Positions 17,875-27,400 of a stretch of DNA of 64,000 nucleotides are shown here, one piece after another. This stretch comes from Phycisphaeraceae bacterium (GTDB lineage: Bacteria; Planctomycetota; Phycisphaerae; Phycisphaerales; Phycisphaeraceae), in NCBI GenBank assembly GCA_029260595.1, contig JAJDCY010000024.1, positions 1 to 64,000 on the forward strand, in the 5' to 3' direction. The notes below the pieces were generated by a model. The model was not told the origin of the DNA. It did no database searches and worked only from the letters and a program-made list of their open reading frames with translations. Within the stretch, counting starts at the first letter, position 1. The number at the start of each line of letters is the position of its first letter. A program made the translations under genes and the position numbers.

Positions 17875-18651
17875 TTAGCGGCGACGCCGGGTGTAGGAAC
17901 CCAGGCCGAGAACGCTCAGCCCGGCGAGTGCGGCTGTGGCCGGCTCGGGGAGCACGACGCCGCCCTCGCCGACGATGACGGTGATCGCCGTCGCAGCGAC
18001 TTCATCGCCGTTGGCATTGAATGCCGCCAACTCGAACTCGTACGTCCCATCCGCGTCTGGGTCGAACGCTGGGCCCCGCGGCGCCGGGAAGAAGAAGTCC
18101 ATCCGCCAGGAGTTCTGGGCGAGGTTGTTGGTGTTGATCAAGCCAAGATAGGTTGGCCGATCACCAGCCTCGGTGCCTGCACTTTCGGCGGTGCTGTTGT
18201 CGCCGATGCTGTGGTCAGCGAAGTCCGGAACACTGGTTGCAGGAATATTGATCGGGTCAAAGACCGAGAACCCGGCATCGGACGTCGGGTTGGAATCCAG
18301 CCGCAGCGCGTAGGTGAGGTCGTCCAGGTCCAGCCCGGTGGTATCGTCGTGGTCGGTATTGATCGACCACTCGAAGGACCACAGCGGGCGGCCGGCGTCG
18401 TTGCCAGCGGGAAAGTTGTAGGTCCCATCACCGTTGCTGTTGAAGACATTGGCCGGTGGGAAGCGTTGCTTGGCGCGCAGGCCCACCTCGACTCCGTCGG
18501 CTCGTTCCACGGTCCAGCCACCGTTACCAATGCCGCTGCCCATGATTACTTCGTTCGTGACATCCTCATCAAACTCCAGCACGGCGTTGGCGTTGCCTGC
18601 GAACAGGGCGGTGGCGGTGAGTACCGCCGGTAGTGCTAGCTTCCTCAACAT
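17875..18651 (-). CDS. PEP-CTERM sorting domain protein
   Basis: A 258-residue secreted protein. The signal peptide at 1-23 is MLRKLALP..., ending in ANA. The mature part is acidic and rich in Asp, Asn and Gly. It has no domain I recognise. It ends with LPEPATAALAGLSVLGLG and RRRR, a clear PEP-CTERM tail. ATG 18651 is chosen because GAGGAG sits seven bases upstream. A far-upstream frame extension to 18840 lacks signal-peptide sense. A strong terminator follows. It is probably anchored or displayed on the surface after exosortase processing. Function unknown. Confidence 0.88.
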   Translation of the reverse strand: MLRKLALPAVLTATALFAGNANAVLEFDEDVTNEVIMGSGIGNGGWTVERADGVEVGLRAKQRFPPANVFNSNGDGTYNFPAGNDAGRPLWSFEWSINTDHDDTTGLDLDDLTYALRLDSNPTSDAGFSVFDPINIPATSVPDFADHSIGDNSTAESAGTEAGDRPTYLGLINTNNLAQNSWRMDFFFPAPRGPAFDPDADGTYEFELAAFNANGDEVAATAITVIVGEGGVVLPEPATAALAGLSVLGLGSYTRRRR

Positions 18652-19215
18652 GTGATTGCTCCTCGTTAGGTTGGTTAACCGCGGTAAAGCGTGGTTAACA
18701 CTCGGTTGACAAAATGATCCGTTCGACTTGAAACTCCGTCCGAATTGACAATCAAGACGATGCGATTCTCGATTCTCGGGCCTCCATACGTTCGAGAGGC
18801 CGCTTACCATCCTCCTTTCGTCTCTAAACGGGTCTATCAATCCACCCAGCCACTTGTATCAGGCCGATCGATATCAACGGTCATGAAGCCGTTGTAGAAC
18901 GGTATCGATAACCAGCGATCGCCTGGGTAAAAGGCGTCTAATTGTCGTTGCTTGGCCGGCGCTCACCTGAAACAGGACTGGTGGTGAGTGGGCCCCGATG
19001 CTGAAACAGCGGCAGCGAGAGAGTCTCACTGCTTTCACATGTCCCGATGCTAACCGAAGCGCGATGGGAATGCAAGAGGTATTTCTCCGCATTTGAGAAA
19101 TAATATTGAGATCATCTGGAGTGCAGCCGTGCAGGGGACAATGCCTGCGGGCCGTGACGGGGGTGGGACGGGGATGGGCCGGGGATGGGACGTTTCGAAT
19201 CAATCCGCGTCGGGT
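18652..19215. other. Intergenic region without a supported gene
   Basis: Most of this 564-base gap carries no gene I can support. The first 15 bases hold the ribosome site of the PEP-CTERM gene to its left. No tRNA-like clover, clear -35/-10 pair or T-tailed hairpin stands out. Reading frames in it are short and composed of Arg, Pro and His rich translation typical of noise in GC-rich DNA. Confidence 0.45.
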
Positions 19216-19860
19216 CTATTGTCGGGCGGTGGGTGCGGTAGATTGGCGCGGAGTTGGGGTGGGCGCGGATCGCGGATCGAAGGGTTTGGCCTGGCTGATC
19301 GATCGGTAGCCCTGAGCGGTGTCGAGGTAGCGGTGCAGGTCGGCGGCGGTCTGCGGATCGAGCAGGGGTAGCAGCGGTTGATCGACGCCGCGGAGGAAGG
19401 CTAGCGCATCGCGGATCTTGCCGTCCCATTCGGGGTAGCAGCGGTCGAAATCATCGGGACGGACGTACTGGCGGCAGGGCTGGTGCTGACAGATCAGTTG
19501 CGTCCGGAAGATCGAACTGAAGATGGCGTAGTCGTCGGTGATCTCGTCACCGGGCTGCAGGTCTTTGATCGCGATCTCGAACCCGTATCCGGTTGACAGC
19601 GTGCTGGGTTGGCAGCAGTGGTTGATGTACTTGGCGATGTCCCAGGCGATGACGCGGGTGCCGTCGGGCTCGCTGTAGGCGTATTTCTCGATGAGGTCCT
19701 GATAGGCCGGGTGATCGATCAGCGGGTGGTTGGGCGGCAGCTCGATGTCGAGCTGGTCTTTGGCGAAGACGATCGTGCCTTTGGGGATTAGTCGTGTGGC
19801 GACGACACCGAGGCCGATGTCGGGATCAACCGTTGCCAGAGCGGTGTCCGGGTGCATCAT
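19216..19860 (-). CDS. SET-domain protein (putative lysine methyltransferase)
   Basis: A 214-residue protein built almost entirely of a SET domain. The SET hallmarks are GLGVVATRLIPKGT near residue 16, NHCCQPST at 80-87 (the NHxxxPN-type knot), and GDEITDDY at 104-111. A post-SET-like CQHQPC (Cys124, Cys129) follows. SET enzymes transfer methyl from S-adenosylmethionine to protein lysines. The bacterial target here is unknown. The tail after about 195 is Pro/Thr-rich. ATG 19860 is followed by a second ATG; GGAGG sits 12 to 13 bases before it. It lies 43 bases after the GNAT gene on the same strand and may be cotranscribed. Confidence 0.82.
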   Translation of the reverse strand: MMHPDTALATVDPDIGLGVVATRLIPKGTIVFAKDQLDIELPPNHPLIDHPAYQDLIEKYAYSEPDGTRVIAWDIAKYINHCCQPSTLSTGYGFEIAIKDLQPGDEITDDYAIFSSIFRTQLICQHQPCRQYVRPDDFDRCYPEWDGKIRDALAFLRGVDQPLLPLLDPQTAADLHRYLDTAQGYRSISQAKPFDPRSAPTPTPRQSTAPTARQ

Positions 19861-19903
19861 CTTTGGGGTCTCCCTCCGTTGGCGTGGGTGATTGCGGTTG
19901 CGA

Positions 19904-20650
19904 TCACCCGTTGGGTGTGGGGCCGTCCCCCGGCCCCGGCGGGGGGGGGTGTTTGGGCGAGGGTTTTCGGGGCTTGGCGAATCGGCGGTCGCGGCCGTAG
20001 GTGTCTTTGCGGGTGGCGGCGCGGTGGTTGACCCACTCGATGACCGCGGCGTGCCCGTGGCTTTCGGGGTCGTCGCGGAGGTAGTCGCGGACAACGCCGA
20101 TGACGCGGAACCCCTGCTTGAGCTGGAAGGACAGGGTCGGGTCGCCCAGCTCGCCGCGGATGACGTTCAGGACGTACTGCTCGGGGGAGAGATCGTCTTT
20201 GTATCGGGCGTACCCGCGGAGGCGGGCGCCGGCGCGGATGCGTCGCAGGCCGAGGGATCGGACCAGCTCGCGCCGGGCGGCGTAGATCTTTGACCCGATG
20301 CCCCGGCCCTGGGTGCGCGGGTCGACCATGACGTCGGCGCCGTAGAGCGTGCGGCCGGCGGGGTTGTGGTTGCGGAACCAGCCGTGGTCGGTGAAGTCTT
20401 GCCAGGAGGTCTGCATGTTGTAATCGTCCCAATCAACGATCAGGCTCGACGCCGAGCCGACCACGCGGCCGGAGTCGGGTTCGACGGCGACGAGTTGGCC
20501 CTGTGCGAAGACGTCCAGGTGCGACTGGAGATAGTCTCCTGTCCAAGGTGGGCTGCCCGGGTAGATCGCTCGGGCCATCTCGATGATCCCGTCGAAGTCT
20601 TGTGGCCGGGTGGGGCGGACGTCGATGCCGGCCGCGGGTTTGTTTTTCAT
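19904..20650 (-). CDS. GNAT-family N-acetyltransferase
   Basis: A 248-residue acetyltransferase. The acetyl-CoA motif is VDPRTQGRGIGSKIY near residues 109-123 (Q/R-x-x-G-x-G/A). The fold begins at VRPTRPQDFDGI. The C-terminal 40 residues are basic and proline-rich. The gene start overlaps the nitrilase-like gene stop by four bases (ATGA at 20647-20650), so translation is probably coupled. In some bacteria (family knowledge) a GNAT domain and a carbon-nitrogen hydrolase are joined in one chain. Here they are two genes in the reverse order. The substrate is unknown. Confidence 0.85.
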   Translation of the reverse strand: MKNKPAAGIDVRPTRPQDFDGIIEMARAIYPGSPPWTGDYLQSHLDVFAQGQLVAVEPDSGRVVGSASSLIVDWDDYNMQTSWQDFTDHGWFRNHNPAGRTLYGADVMVDPRTQGRGIGSKIYAARRELVRSLGLRRIRAGARLRGYARYKDDLSPEQYVLNVIRGELGDPTLSFQLKQGFRVIGVVRDYLRDDPESHGHAAVIEWVNHRAATRKDTYGRDRRFAKPRKPSPKHPPPPGPGDGPTPNG

Positions 20651-21537
20651 AAAGCGACGACTTCCAGGTTGGAAGTCACCTCGGCGGTGCTCATGCTGTC
20701 GGTCAGGGGCAGCACTGTGCCCGAGCTTCGGGTCTGGACAATTCTATCCATGTCCAGCTCGCCAATCACCATGCTCTCCTGATTGGCGGTGCCCTCGGCG
20801 AGGATTCCGTCGCGGGAAAAGGCGAAGTCGCTGGGCGTGAGGATGGACGCCTGCCCGTAGTTGAGCGAGACGGCTGGGACCATCGGTAGTGATCCGACGG
20901 TGCAGGAGTGGATGACGTACATCTGGTTCTCGATGGCTCGGGCCTGGGCGCAGTAGCGGACGCGCAGGAAGCCCTGGCGGTCGTCGGTGCAACTGGGCAC
21001 GATCAGCAGGTACGCGCCTTGTCTGGCGGCGGCGCGGGCGAGCTCGGGGAATTCGACGTCGTAGCAGATGGTGATGGCGAGCTTGCCGATGGCGGTGTCG
21101 AAGACTTTGAACTTTTTGTGGGGCGAGACGATCCACTCTTCTTTCTCGAAGCGCGTCATGTGCAGCTTGCCCTGGACGTCCCACTCGCCGGTGGGGCTGT
21201 AGAGGTAGCACTCGTTGTAGACGGTGACCTCGTCGGGCGGGTCGACGGCGGGGAGGGTGCCGCCGACGATGTACATGCCGCTTTCTTTGGCCAGGCGGGT
21301 CATCAATTCGACGATGCGGGGTTCGAGCTTGGCCAGGTGGCGGATCTGGTCCTTGATCGGACGCTTGACATCATTGAGCGTGAGCATCTGGGCGGCGAAA
21401 TACTCGGGGAAGACCATCAGCTTGCAGTTGTAGTCGTGTGCGGTCGTGACGAGGGATTCGACCTGGTCGGCGAACTGCTCGAAACGCTCGACCGGGCGGA
21501 TGTAGTACTGCAGCGATGCGACGCGGAGTAGGCTCAT
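20647..21537 (-). CDS. Carbon-nitrogen hydrolase (nitrilase superfamily)
   Basis: A 296-residue amidase of the nitrilase superfamily. The catalytic triad is visible: Glu45 in FPEYF, Lys124 in GKLHMTRFE, and Cys158 in ICYDVEFPE. Such enzymes split non-peptide C-N bonds, as in omega-amidase or carbamoyl putrescine hydrolase. The active-site neighbourhood does not fix the substrate. It overlaps the next gene, a GNAT acetyltransferase, by ATGA. The pair probably acts on one metabolite. It ends the leftward run that starts at nadA, which lies 25 bases upstream. Confidence 0.9.
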   Translation of the reverse strand: MSLLRVASLQYYIRPVERFEQFADQVESLVTTAHDYNCKLMVFPEYFAAQMLTLNDVKRPIKDQIRHLAKLEPRIVELMTRLAKESGMYIVGGTLPAVDPPDEVTVYNECYLYSPTGEWDVQGKLHMTRFEKEEWIVSPHKKFKVFDTAIGKLAITICYDVEFPELARAAARQGAYLLIVPSCTDDRQGFLRVRYCAQARAIENQMYVIHSCTVGSLPMVPAVSLNYGQASILTPSDFAFSRDGILAEGTANQESMVIGELDMDRIVQTRSSGTVLPLTDSMSTAEVTSNLEVVAL

Positions 21538-21562
21538 GCTGGTGATAATACCGCGCGGTGCG

Positions 21563-22816
21563 TCAAGCCGGGACGGATGCGCTGGTGCCTCGCCCGTTGC
21601 CGGCTGGCGCGTTTTGGTTGCCGGTCAGGTGGAGCATGCGGTTCAGGGCGAGGGTGGCGAGGCGTTTGACCTCGGGCAGGACTTTGATCTGGTTGACGAT
21701 GCGGCCGGCGGCGAGCTCGTCGAGGACCCAGAGCAGGTGGGGCATGTCGATGCGGTACATGGTGGTGCAGAGGCATTGGCAGTCGCTGAGCATGCGGACG
21801 GTGACGCCGCGTTTGGCGGCCTGGTTGGCCAGGCGGTTGACCATGTGGACCTCGGTGCCGATGGCCCAGCGGGTGGCGGGTTTGGCCTGCTCGATGGCGC
21901 GCATGATGCCTTCGGTGGAGCCGGTGCGGTCGGCTTTTTGTGCGACCTCATAGCAGCACTCGGGGTGGACCATGACGGTGACGTCGGGCCACTGGTCGCG
22001 GATCTGATCGACGTGCTCGGGGCGGAAGAGTTTGTGGACGGAGCAGTGGCCTTTCCACAGCAGGAATGTTGAAGCGGTGATCTGGTTGGGGGTGAGGCCG
22101 CCTGCGGCGTCGGGGTGTTTGGGGTCCCAGACGGCCATGTCGGTCGCGGGGTCGAATCCCATTGAGGCGGCGGTGTTGCGGCCTAGGTGCTGGTCGGGCA
22201 GGAAAAGGATCTTGGCGGATTGGTTGGGCAGCAAGGGTGTGTCGCCGCCGGCGAGTGCCCAGCGGAAGATAGTTTCGCAATTGGAGCTGGTGCAGACGGC
22301 GCCGCCGTGCTCGCCGCAGAAGGCCTTGATCGCGGCGGTGCTGTTCATGTAGCAGATGGGGATGACGCGGGTGGGTGGGGCGGTGTTTGAGTCGGCGGTT
22401 GGTTGGGTGGCGGGTTCGTCGGCTGGTTGGCCGAGTGCTTCGTGGATGCGTTGCCATGCGATGACGGTGTCGTCGTAGTCGGCCATGTCGGCCATGGAGC
22501 AGCCGGCTCCGAGGTCGGGGAGGATGACGGCGACGTGGTCGTCGGTGAGGATGTCGGCGCTCTCGGCCATGAAATGGACGCCAGCGAAGACGACGTAGCG
22601 GGCACCGACCTGGCGGACGCGTTCGGCGGCGAGCTGGCTGAGCGTGAAGCTGTCGCCGGTGAAGTCGGCGAACTGGATCACGTCGTCCTGCTGATAGTGG
22701 TGGCCGAGGATGACCAGGCGGTCGCCGAGCTCGGCTTTGCGGGCGCGGATCGCCTGGGCCAACTCCGCGTCGCAGAGGGTGGTATACCGCGGTGGGATAG
22801 CGGGCTGCCAGAGCAT
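21563..22816 (-). CDS. nadA: Quinolinate synthase
   Basis: A 417-residue 4Fe-4S enzyme that condenses iminoaspartate with dihydroxyacetone phosphate in NAD synthesis. Substrate-binding residues sit in GHHYQ and VHFMAES. The cluster cysteines are in GAGCSMAD, SSNCE, and SDCQC. A stretch between about residues 135 and 155 (ALGQPADEPATQ...) is a low-complexity insertion. The ATG at 22816 is chosen because a TATAAT at 22873-22878 reads leftward and would start RNA about 50 bases upstream of it. An ATG at 22858 would be almost at the RNA start. nadB and nadC are not in the window. Confidence 0.93.
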   Translation of the reverse strand: MLWQPAIPPRYTTLCDAELAQAIRARKAELGDRLVILGHHYQQDDVIQFADFTGDSFTLSQLAAERVRQVGARYVVFAGVHFMAESADILTDDHVAVILPDLGAGCSMADMADYDDTVIAWQRIHEALGQPADEPATQPTADSNTAPPTRVIPICYMNSTAAIKAFCGEHGGAVCTSSNCETIFRWALAGGDTPLLPNQSAKILFLPDQHLGRNTAASMGFDPATDMAVWDPKHPDAAGGLTPNQITASTFLLWKGHCSVHKLFRPEHVDQIRDQWPDVTVMVHPECCYEVAQKADRTGSTEGIMRAIEQAKPATRWAIGTEVHMVNRLANQAAKRGVTVRMLSDCQCLCTTMYRIDMPHLLWVLDELAAGRIVNQIKVLPEVKRLATLALNRMLHLTGNQNAPAGNGRGTSASVPA

Positions 22817-22872
22817 CCTATTTAACCCTGATTCCACAAGGACCGTTGGGCCGAACATCGAGCGTGCGAAAC

Positions 22873-22878
22873 ATTATA
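22873..22878 (-). promoter_or_regulatory. Promoter -10 box for nadA
   Basis: A perfect TATAAT read leftward. No strong -35 lies at 16-18 bases. It sets the likely nadA start below 22858. Confidence 0.5.
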
Positions 22879-23014
22879 GGGTGACGATGAACGGACCAAC
22901 CGGGATATCGAGATGGCTTGTTGTCGCAGACCGTGACGGGGCGCCGCCGCCGGCAAGGCTGCCATTTTTTCAGTGAAAAGGACAAAAAAACGCGGATCAA
23001 CGCTCCCAAAACCT

Positions 23015-23042
23015 TTGATCTCGTGCCCTCATGGGCTATAAT
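23015..23042 (+). promoter_or_regulatory. Sigma-70-type promoter for the PEP-CTERM gene at 23219
   Basis: TTGATC at 23015-23020 and TATAAT at 23037-23042 with a 16-base spacer. The predicted leader is about 170 bases. It diverges from the nadA promoter 140 bases away. Confidence 0.65.
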
Positions 23043-23218
23043 AGAACCGCTGCGATTGAGGAGCCCCCAGGACAGGTGCAGCCGCACCACGCGTTTCCAC
23101 ACTTAGTGGATGATTCCGGCCGTCAACAACAGGTCTTCGTCAGAGTGCAGCGCGCCGATCGCTGTGGCGAGGGGTGTGTTCGGATCCGGCGATTGACCGT
23201 GAAGGAGGAGAATACTTG

Positions 23219-24103
23219 ATGACGACGCGATCTTTCCAGGTGGCCGCTGCGATGGCGGCCTTGCTGACCACCTATCACGCGGCTGTCGCGGTGCCGATCG
23301 GGCATGCGGTGGATCGGGCGACCGATGTGCTCTACGAGATTGATCTGGCGACGGGCGCGGCGACGCCGATCGGCGGCGGGGTCGGATTCGCCGATGTGCG
23401 GGCCGTGGCGTTTGCGAACTCGGTCCTCTACGGCGTCGATGCTGAGTCCGACAAGCTGATCTCAATCGATACGACCACCGGCGTCGGGCAGGAGATCGGC
23501 GATCTGAACTTGGATATCAACGACCTTGTCGGGATGTCTTTCGAGAGCATCCCGGGGCGTATGACACTGTCGAACTGGACCGAAGCGCCCGGCATCAACC
23601 CCGTGGTCTACGGCGTGTCGTTTTATTCGGTCGATCTGGGGACGGGTGCGGCGTCGTTCCTGTCCGAGGCCGTGGATGGGAACAACGACCCGATCCACGT
23701 GGCCCGCTCGGCGGTGTTCACGGATATCGCGTCGGTGAACCCGTTGTTTGGCGGCGGGACATTCGGGAGTCAGGGTTCGCTATGGAATCTGAATCCGACC
23801 CAGGGCGGGGCGGTTGGCTCGACTCCCAACGGCGGTATTTCTAACTTTGATGCTGGCGCCAACTTCGGTCTGTCAGCCAACGTTGACGGTGTCATCTGGG
23901 GCGTGGAAGCAATTGACCAGGCGATCTTCACGCTCGATGCCGGCGCGGTCCAGGTCGCCAGCTACCCCAGCAACCTGATACTCGACAACCTCGCGATTAA
24001 TAAAGACGCGACCAACGCGGTTTTGGTCGTTCCGGAACCGGTCACCAGCGTGTTGAGCCTCATCGGGTTCACGGTGCTTGGGGCGTCGGTGCGCCGCCGG
24101 TGA
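23219..24103 (+). CDS. PEP-CTERM protein with DUF4394-like repeats
   Basis: A 294-residue secreted protein. The signal peptide is about residues 1-25, ending in AVA. The mature part has repeated Asp/Gly/Thr motifs like LYEIDLATGAATPI and LISIDTTTGVGQEI, typical of DUF4394-like beta-propeller segments. The tail VPEPVTSVLSLIGFTVLGASVRRR is PEP-CTERM. GGAGGAG at 23204-23210 sets the ATG at 23219. A strong promoter and terminator frame it as a single-gene unit. Surface function unknown. Confidence 0.87.
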   Translation: MTTRSFQVAAAMAALLTTYHAAVAVPIGHAVDRATDVLYEIDLATGAATPIGGGVGFADVRAVAFANSVLYGVDAESDKLISIDTTTGVGQEIGDLNLDINDLVGMSFESIPGRMTLSNWTEAPGINPVVYGVSFYSVDLGTGAASFLSEAVDGNNDPIHVARSAVFTDIASVNPLFGGGTFGSQGSLWNLNPTQGGAVGSTPNGGISNFDAGANFGLSANVDGVIWGVEAIDQAIFTLDAGAVQVASYPSNLILDNLAINKDATNAVLVVPEPVTSVLSLIGFTVLGASVRRR

Positions 24104-24163
24104 TCAGCCCGGCGTCGGGCTCTGGCTGAATCGCGCTACTTCAGTGTTCTTCTAAAATTACAG

Positions 24164-24195
24164 CCGCCCCGTGTCTACATCTGGGGCGGTTTTTT
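24164..24195 (+). terminator. Rho-independent terminator after PEP-CTERM gene
   Basis: A 7-bp GC stem (24164-24170 with 24183-24189) is followed by six T. The loop is 12 bases. Confidence 0.85.
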
Positions 24196-24400
24196 ACTTG
24201 GTCATTTCAGGGTGTTCCAGGCGACGGTAGGAACAGGTGGGCCACTGACGCCGGGCAAAGGGTTTCCCAAACCCGGTCTTCGGGCATAAAATAAGGTGGG
24301 TCAACCGGCTCGGTCAGGCAACAGTGTCGTTGAACCGTGCCGGTTGGCTCGGGTGACCTTCTTTATTCAAGCCGGCCCCTCTTGCTTGGAGCTTTACATC

Positions 24401-27400
24401 ATGATCCAGACCCATCACCGCCACAGCACCGGGTTTGCGGCAGCGGCGATCGTATCGGCCGTCCTGGCGGTATCGCCTGTGCAAGCCCAGGTGGTTTTAG
24501 ACGGATCGACGCTGTGCCCCGGGGATCAGTTTTGTGATGGGCCGCTGACGCCGATGCCGCTGGGTGGGCCGGACTTCGCGATCACCGAAGACCTGGGCAA
24601 GACGGTCGGCGGGAACCTGTTTCACAGCTTCGATCAGTTCACGATCAACCCGGGCGAGTCGGCGACGTTCTCGGGGTCGGCTGGGATTACCAATGTGATC
24701 TCGCGGGTGACCGGTGACATGGCATCGACGATCGATGGGCCGGTAAATGTCACGATCGACGGGGCGAATTTTTTTCTGGTTAATGACAACGGGATCTCCG
24801 TCGGGCCGACGGGGACGTTCAACGTCAGCGGCGACCTGGTGCTGACGACGGCAAACAGCCTGCACCTGGGAGTGGACGGGCACGTGGCGCTGACTACCAA
24901 CGCGGCCGACAGCGTGCTGACCGCATCGCCGCCCAGCTCGTTTGGCTTCATGCCGCCAATGGGTGAGACGCCGGCACCGATCAATCTGACTCAGTCACAG
25001 ATCCGCATCATCAATGGCAACTCGATCCGGCTGATTGGCGGTGAGGTGAATCTGGTCGGCTTCGGGCCATTTAACCGGTTCCTGCAGCCGCCGCCGCCGG
25101 TGATGATCGACGCGCAGCACATGGCCCCAGACCCGTTCGGTGGCCGGGTGGACCTGGTGGCGGTCGGTTCGGCGGGCACCGTGACGCCGAGCGCTCCGGG
25201 CGACCCACCGGCAATCGCGCTGGATGGTTTCGGCGATCTGGGGCCGGTCAGTCTCAGCCAGGGGGTGTTCATCGACACGACCGCGGAGATCCACCAAACG
25301 GTGTTTATCCGGGGCGCGAGCCTGTCGATGACCGATGGGTCCACGTTCGCCGCCAACCAGATCGGCGCCGTGGATGCGACAGCGCCGTTTGTTGATATCG
25401 ATGTCACCGGCTCGGCGATCATCGATGCGAGCATCTTCCAGATACTGGCCGTAGGGCCGGGGCGTGGCGGGGATCTGCTGATCTCAGCAGACCGGCTTGA
25501 GGTGATCAACGGGTCTGAGGTTGTAACCGGGTCGTTTAACGCATTCGGTATCCCCACCGGCAGCGGCCAGGCTGGTAATGTCGAAGTTCATGCAGACTCG
25601 GTGGTGGTAGCTGGGAAATTGCCTTTTCCGTTTCCGCTGCCGCCGGAAGTCGGATTCCCATCAGCTCTTGGCAGTGGTGGGACAGGTGGGTCTTCTGCAG
25701 AATTCGTTAGAATATATACCGGTTCGCTGGAAGTGTTAGATGGAGGTACGATCGCCGGTGTTGCTGAACAGGATCTGGGAAATGGTTCAAACATTGAGAT
25801 CGTCGCAGACAGCGTGCTGCTATCTTCTAATGATCCGTTCTTTTTCTCAAACATTACCGGATCGATCGGGACGGACCCCGTGCCTGTATTGGATGACATG
25901 GGTAACCCGAACGGAGCAGGTTTTTCAGCCGGCGATGCGGGCAGTGTGACCATTATCAGTGAGACAGTCACGCTATTGGGCAGGGCATCCATCGAAGCGG
26001 TGAACAACATTAGTCCAACGGGTAGCGGGGGCCACGTAGTTATTACCACAGACCGGATGACGATGGATACGATAGGCGGGATCGCGTCGTTCACTGTGGG
26101 TTCCGGTCCCGGGGGTGATGTGGATCTGACGGTCAGCGAGTCGTTGATCATGAGGGACCGTGCCGGGGTCTTATCCTCGTCGGTCGGGACGGGTGATGCG
26201 GGCGATATATCGATCAGTGGCGGCGAAAATCTGGTCGTCGAGTTACACGACCAAGCCAATCTGTTTTCGCTCGGAGGTTTCGGAGGGGACGCGGACGGCG
26301 TCATTTTCCCGCCGTTGCCTGCCAATTCGGGTGACGTTGATGTCACCGCCCATACGATCAGCATCATCAGCAACAATGAGGCCATCGATCCAATGACCAT
26401 GATGCCCATGGAGGATGCCCGGATCGTCGCCAGCGCGGGCGAAGCTGGTGGCGACGGGGGAACGGTAACACTACATGCGACTGAGATCGTTCTGGATCAA
26501 GGGGCGAATATCTCGGCTGCGACGTTTGGGCCTGGGCTTGGGGGGCAGGTGGATATCCATACGGGATCGCTCGAGATCTTGGGTGGCTCGACGATTGCAA
26601 CATCAACCCTGGGCCCTGGTGACGCGCGGGATGTCACTGTGAATGCTGACAGTGTGGTCATCGCAGGTGTTGGGGCATTTGATGACCTCGAGGATCTTGG
26701 GCAGAGTGTCATCCTCTCCCAGTCGATCCGCGAGGCGGGTGATGCGGGGGATGTGTTTGTCAATACGCGGACGCTTGAGGTGCTCGACGGGGCCAGTATT
26801 ACCACCAACACAACCGGGCCCGGTAATAGCGGGCGGATAATGGTGGATGCGACCGAGAGTGTGCTGATCTCCGGGTTTGATGACGCGTTTCACCAGAACG
26901 TGGTGGATGCGCTTATTGGCGAGGGGTTGCCACCGGAAACATCCCGCGGCGCGGCGGGGTTCTTTACGATCTCGACCGATGCGTTTCTTGCGGGGGCGGA
27001 CGGCGATGCGGGTGATGTCAGTGTGACGACGATGTACTTCACCATCCGGGACCGGGGCCTGATCACCAGTCAGACGAATACGCCGGGGATCGGTGGAGAT
27101 ATCGTGATCAACGCCTACACGGCGCGGCTGGAGACGGGCGGAACATTGAGCGCCCGTAGTTTTGATGATCCGATGGCGGGGATCGCCGGTGATATCTCCA
27201 TCAACGCAGACATGCTGATTTCGCTGAATCAGGACGGGCTGATCGAGACGTCGGCCGAGACGGCGGACGGGGGCGATATCACGCTGGTGTCTTGGCAGAA
27301 CATCGAGGTGATCGACAGCTTGATCACGGCGGAGGCCGGTGGGAGTGGTGGGGATATTAAGTTGACCGCGCCGAATCAGGTGTTGCTCCAGAACAGCGTC

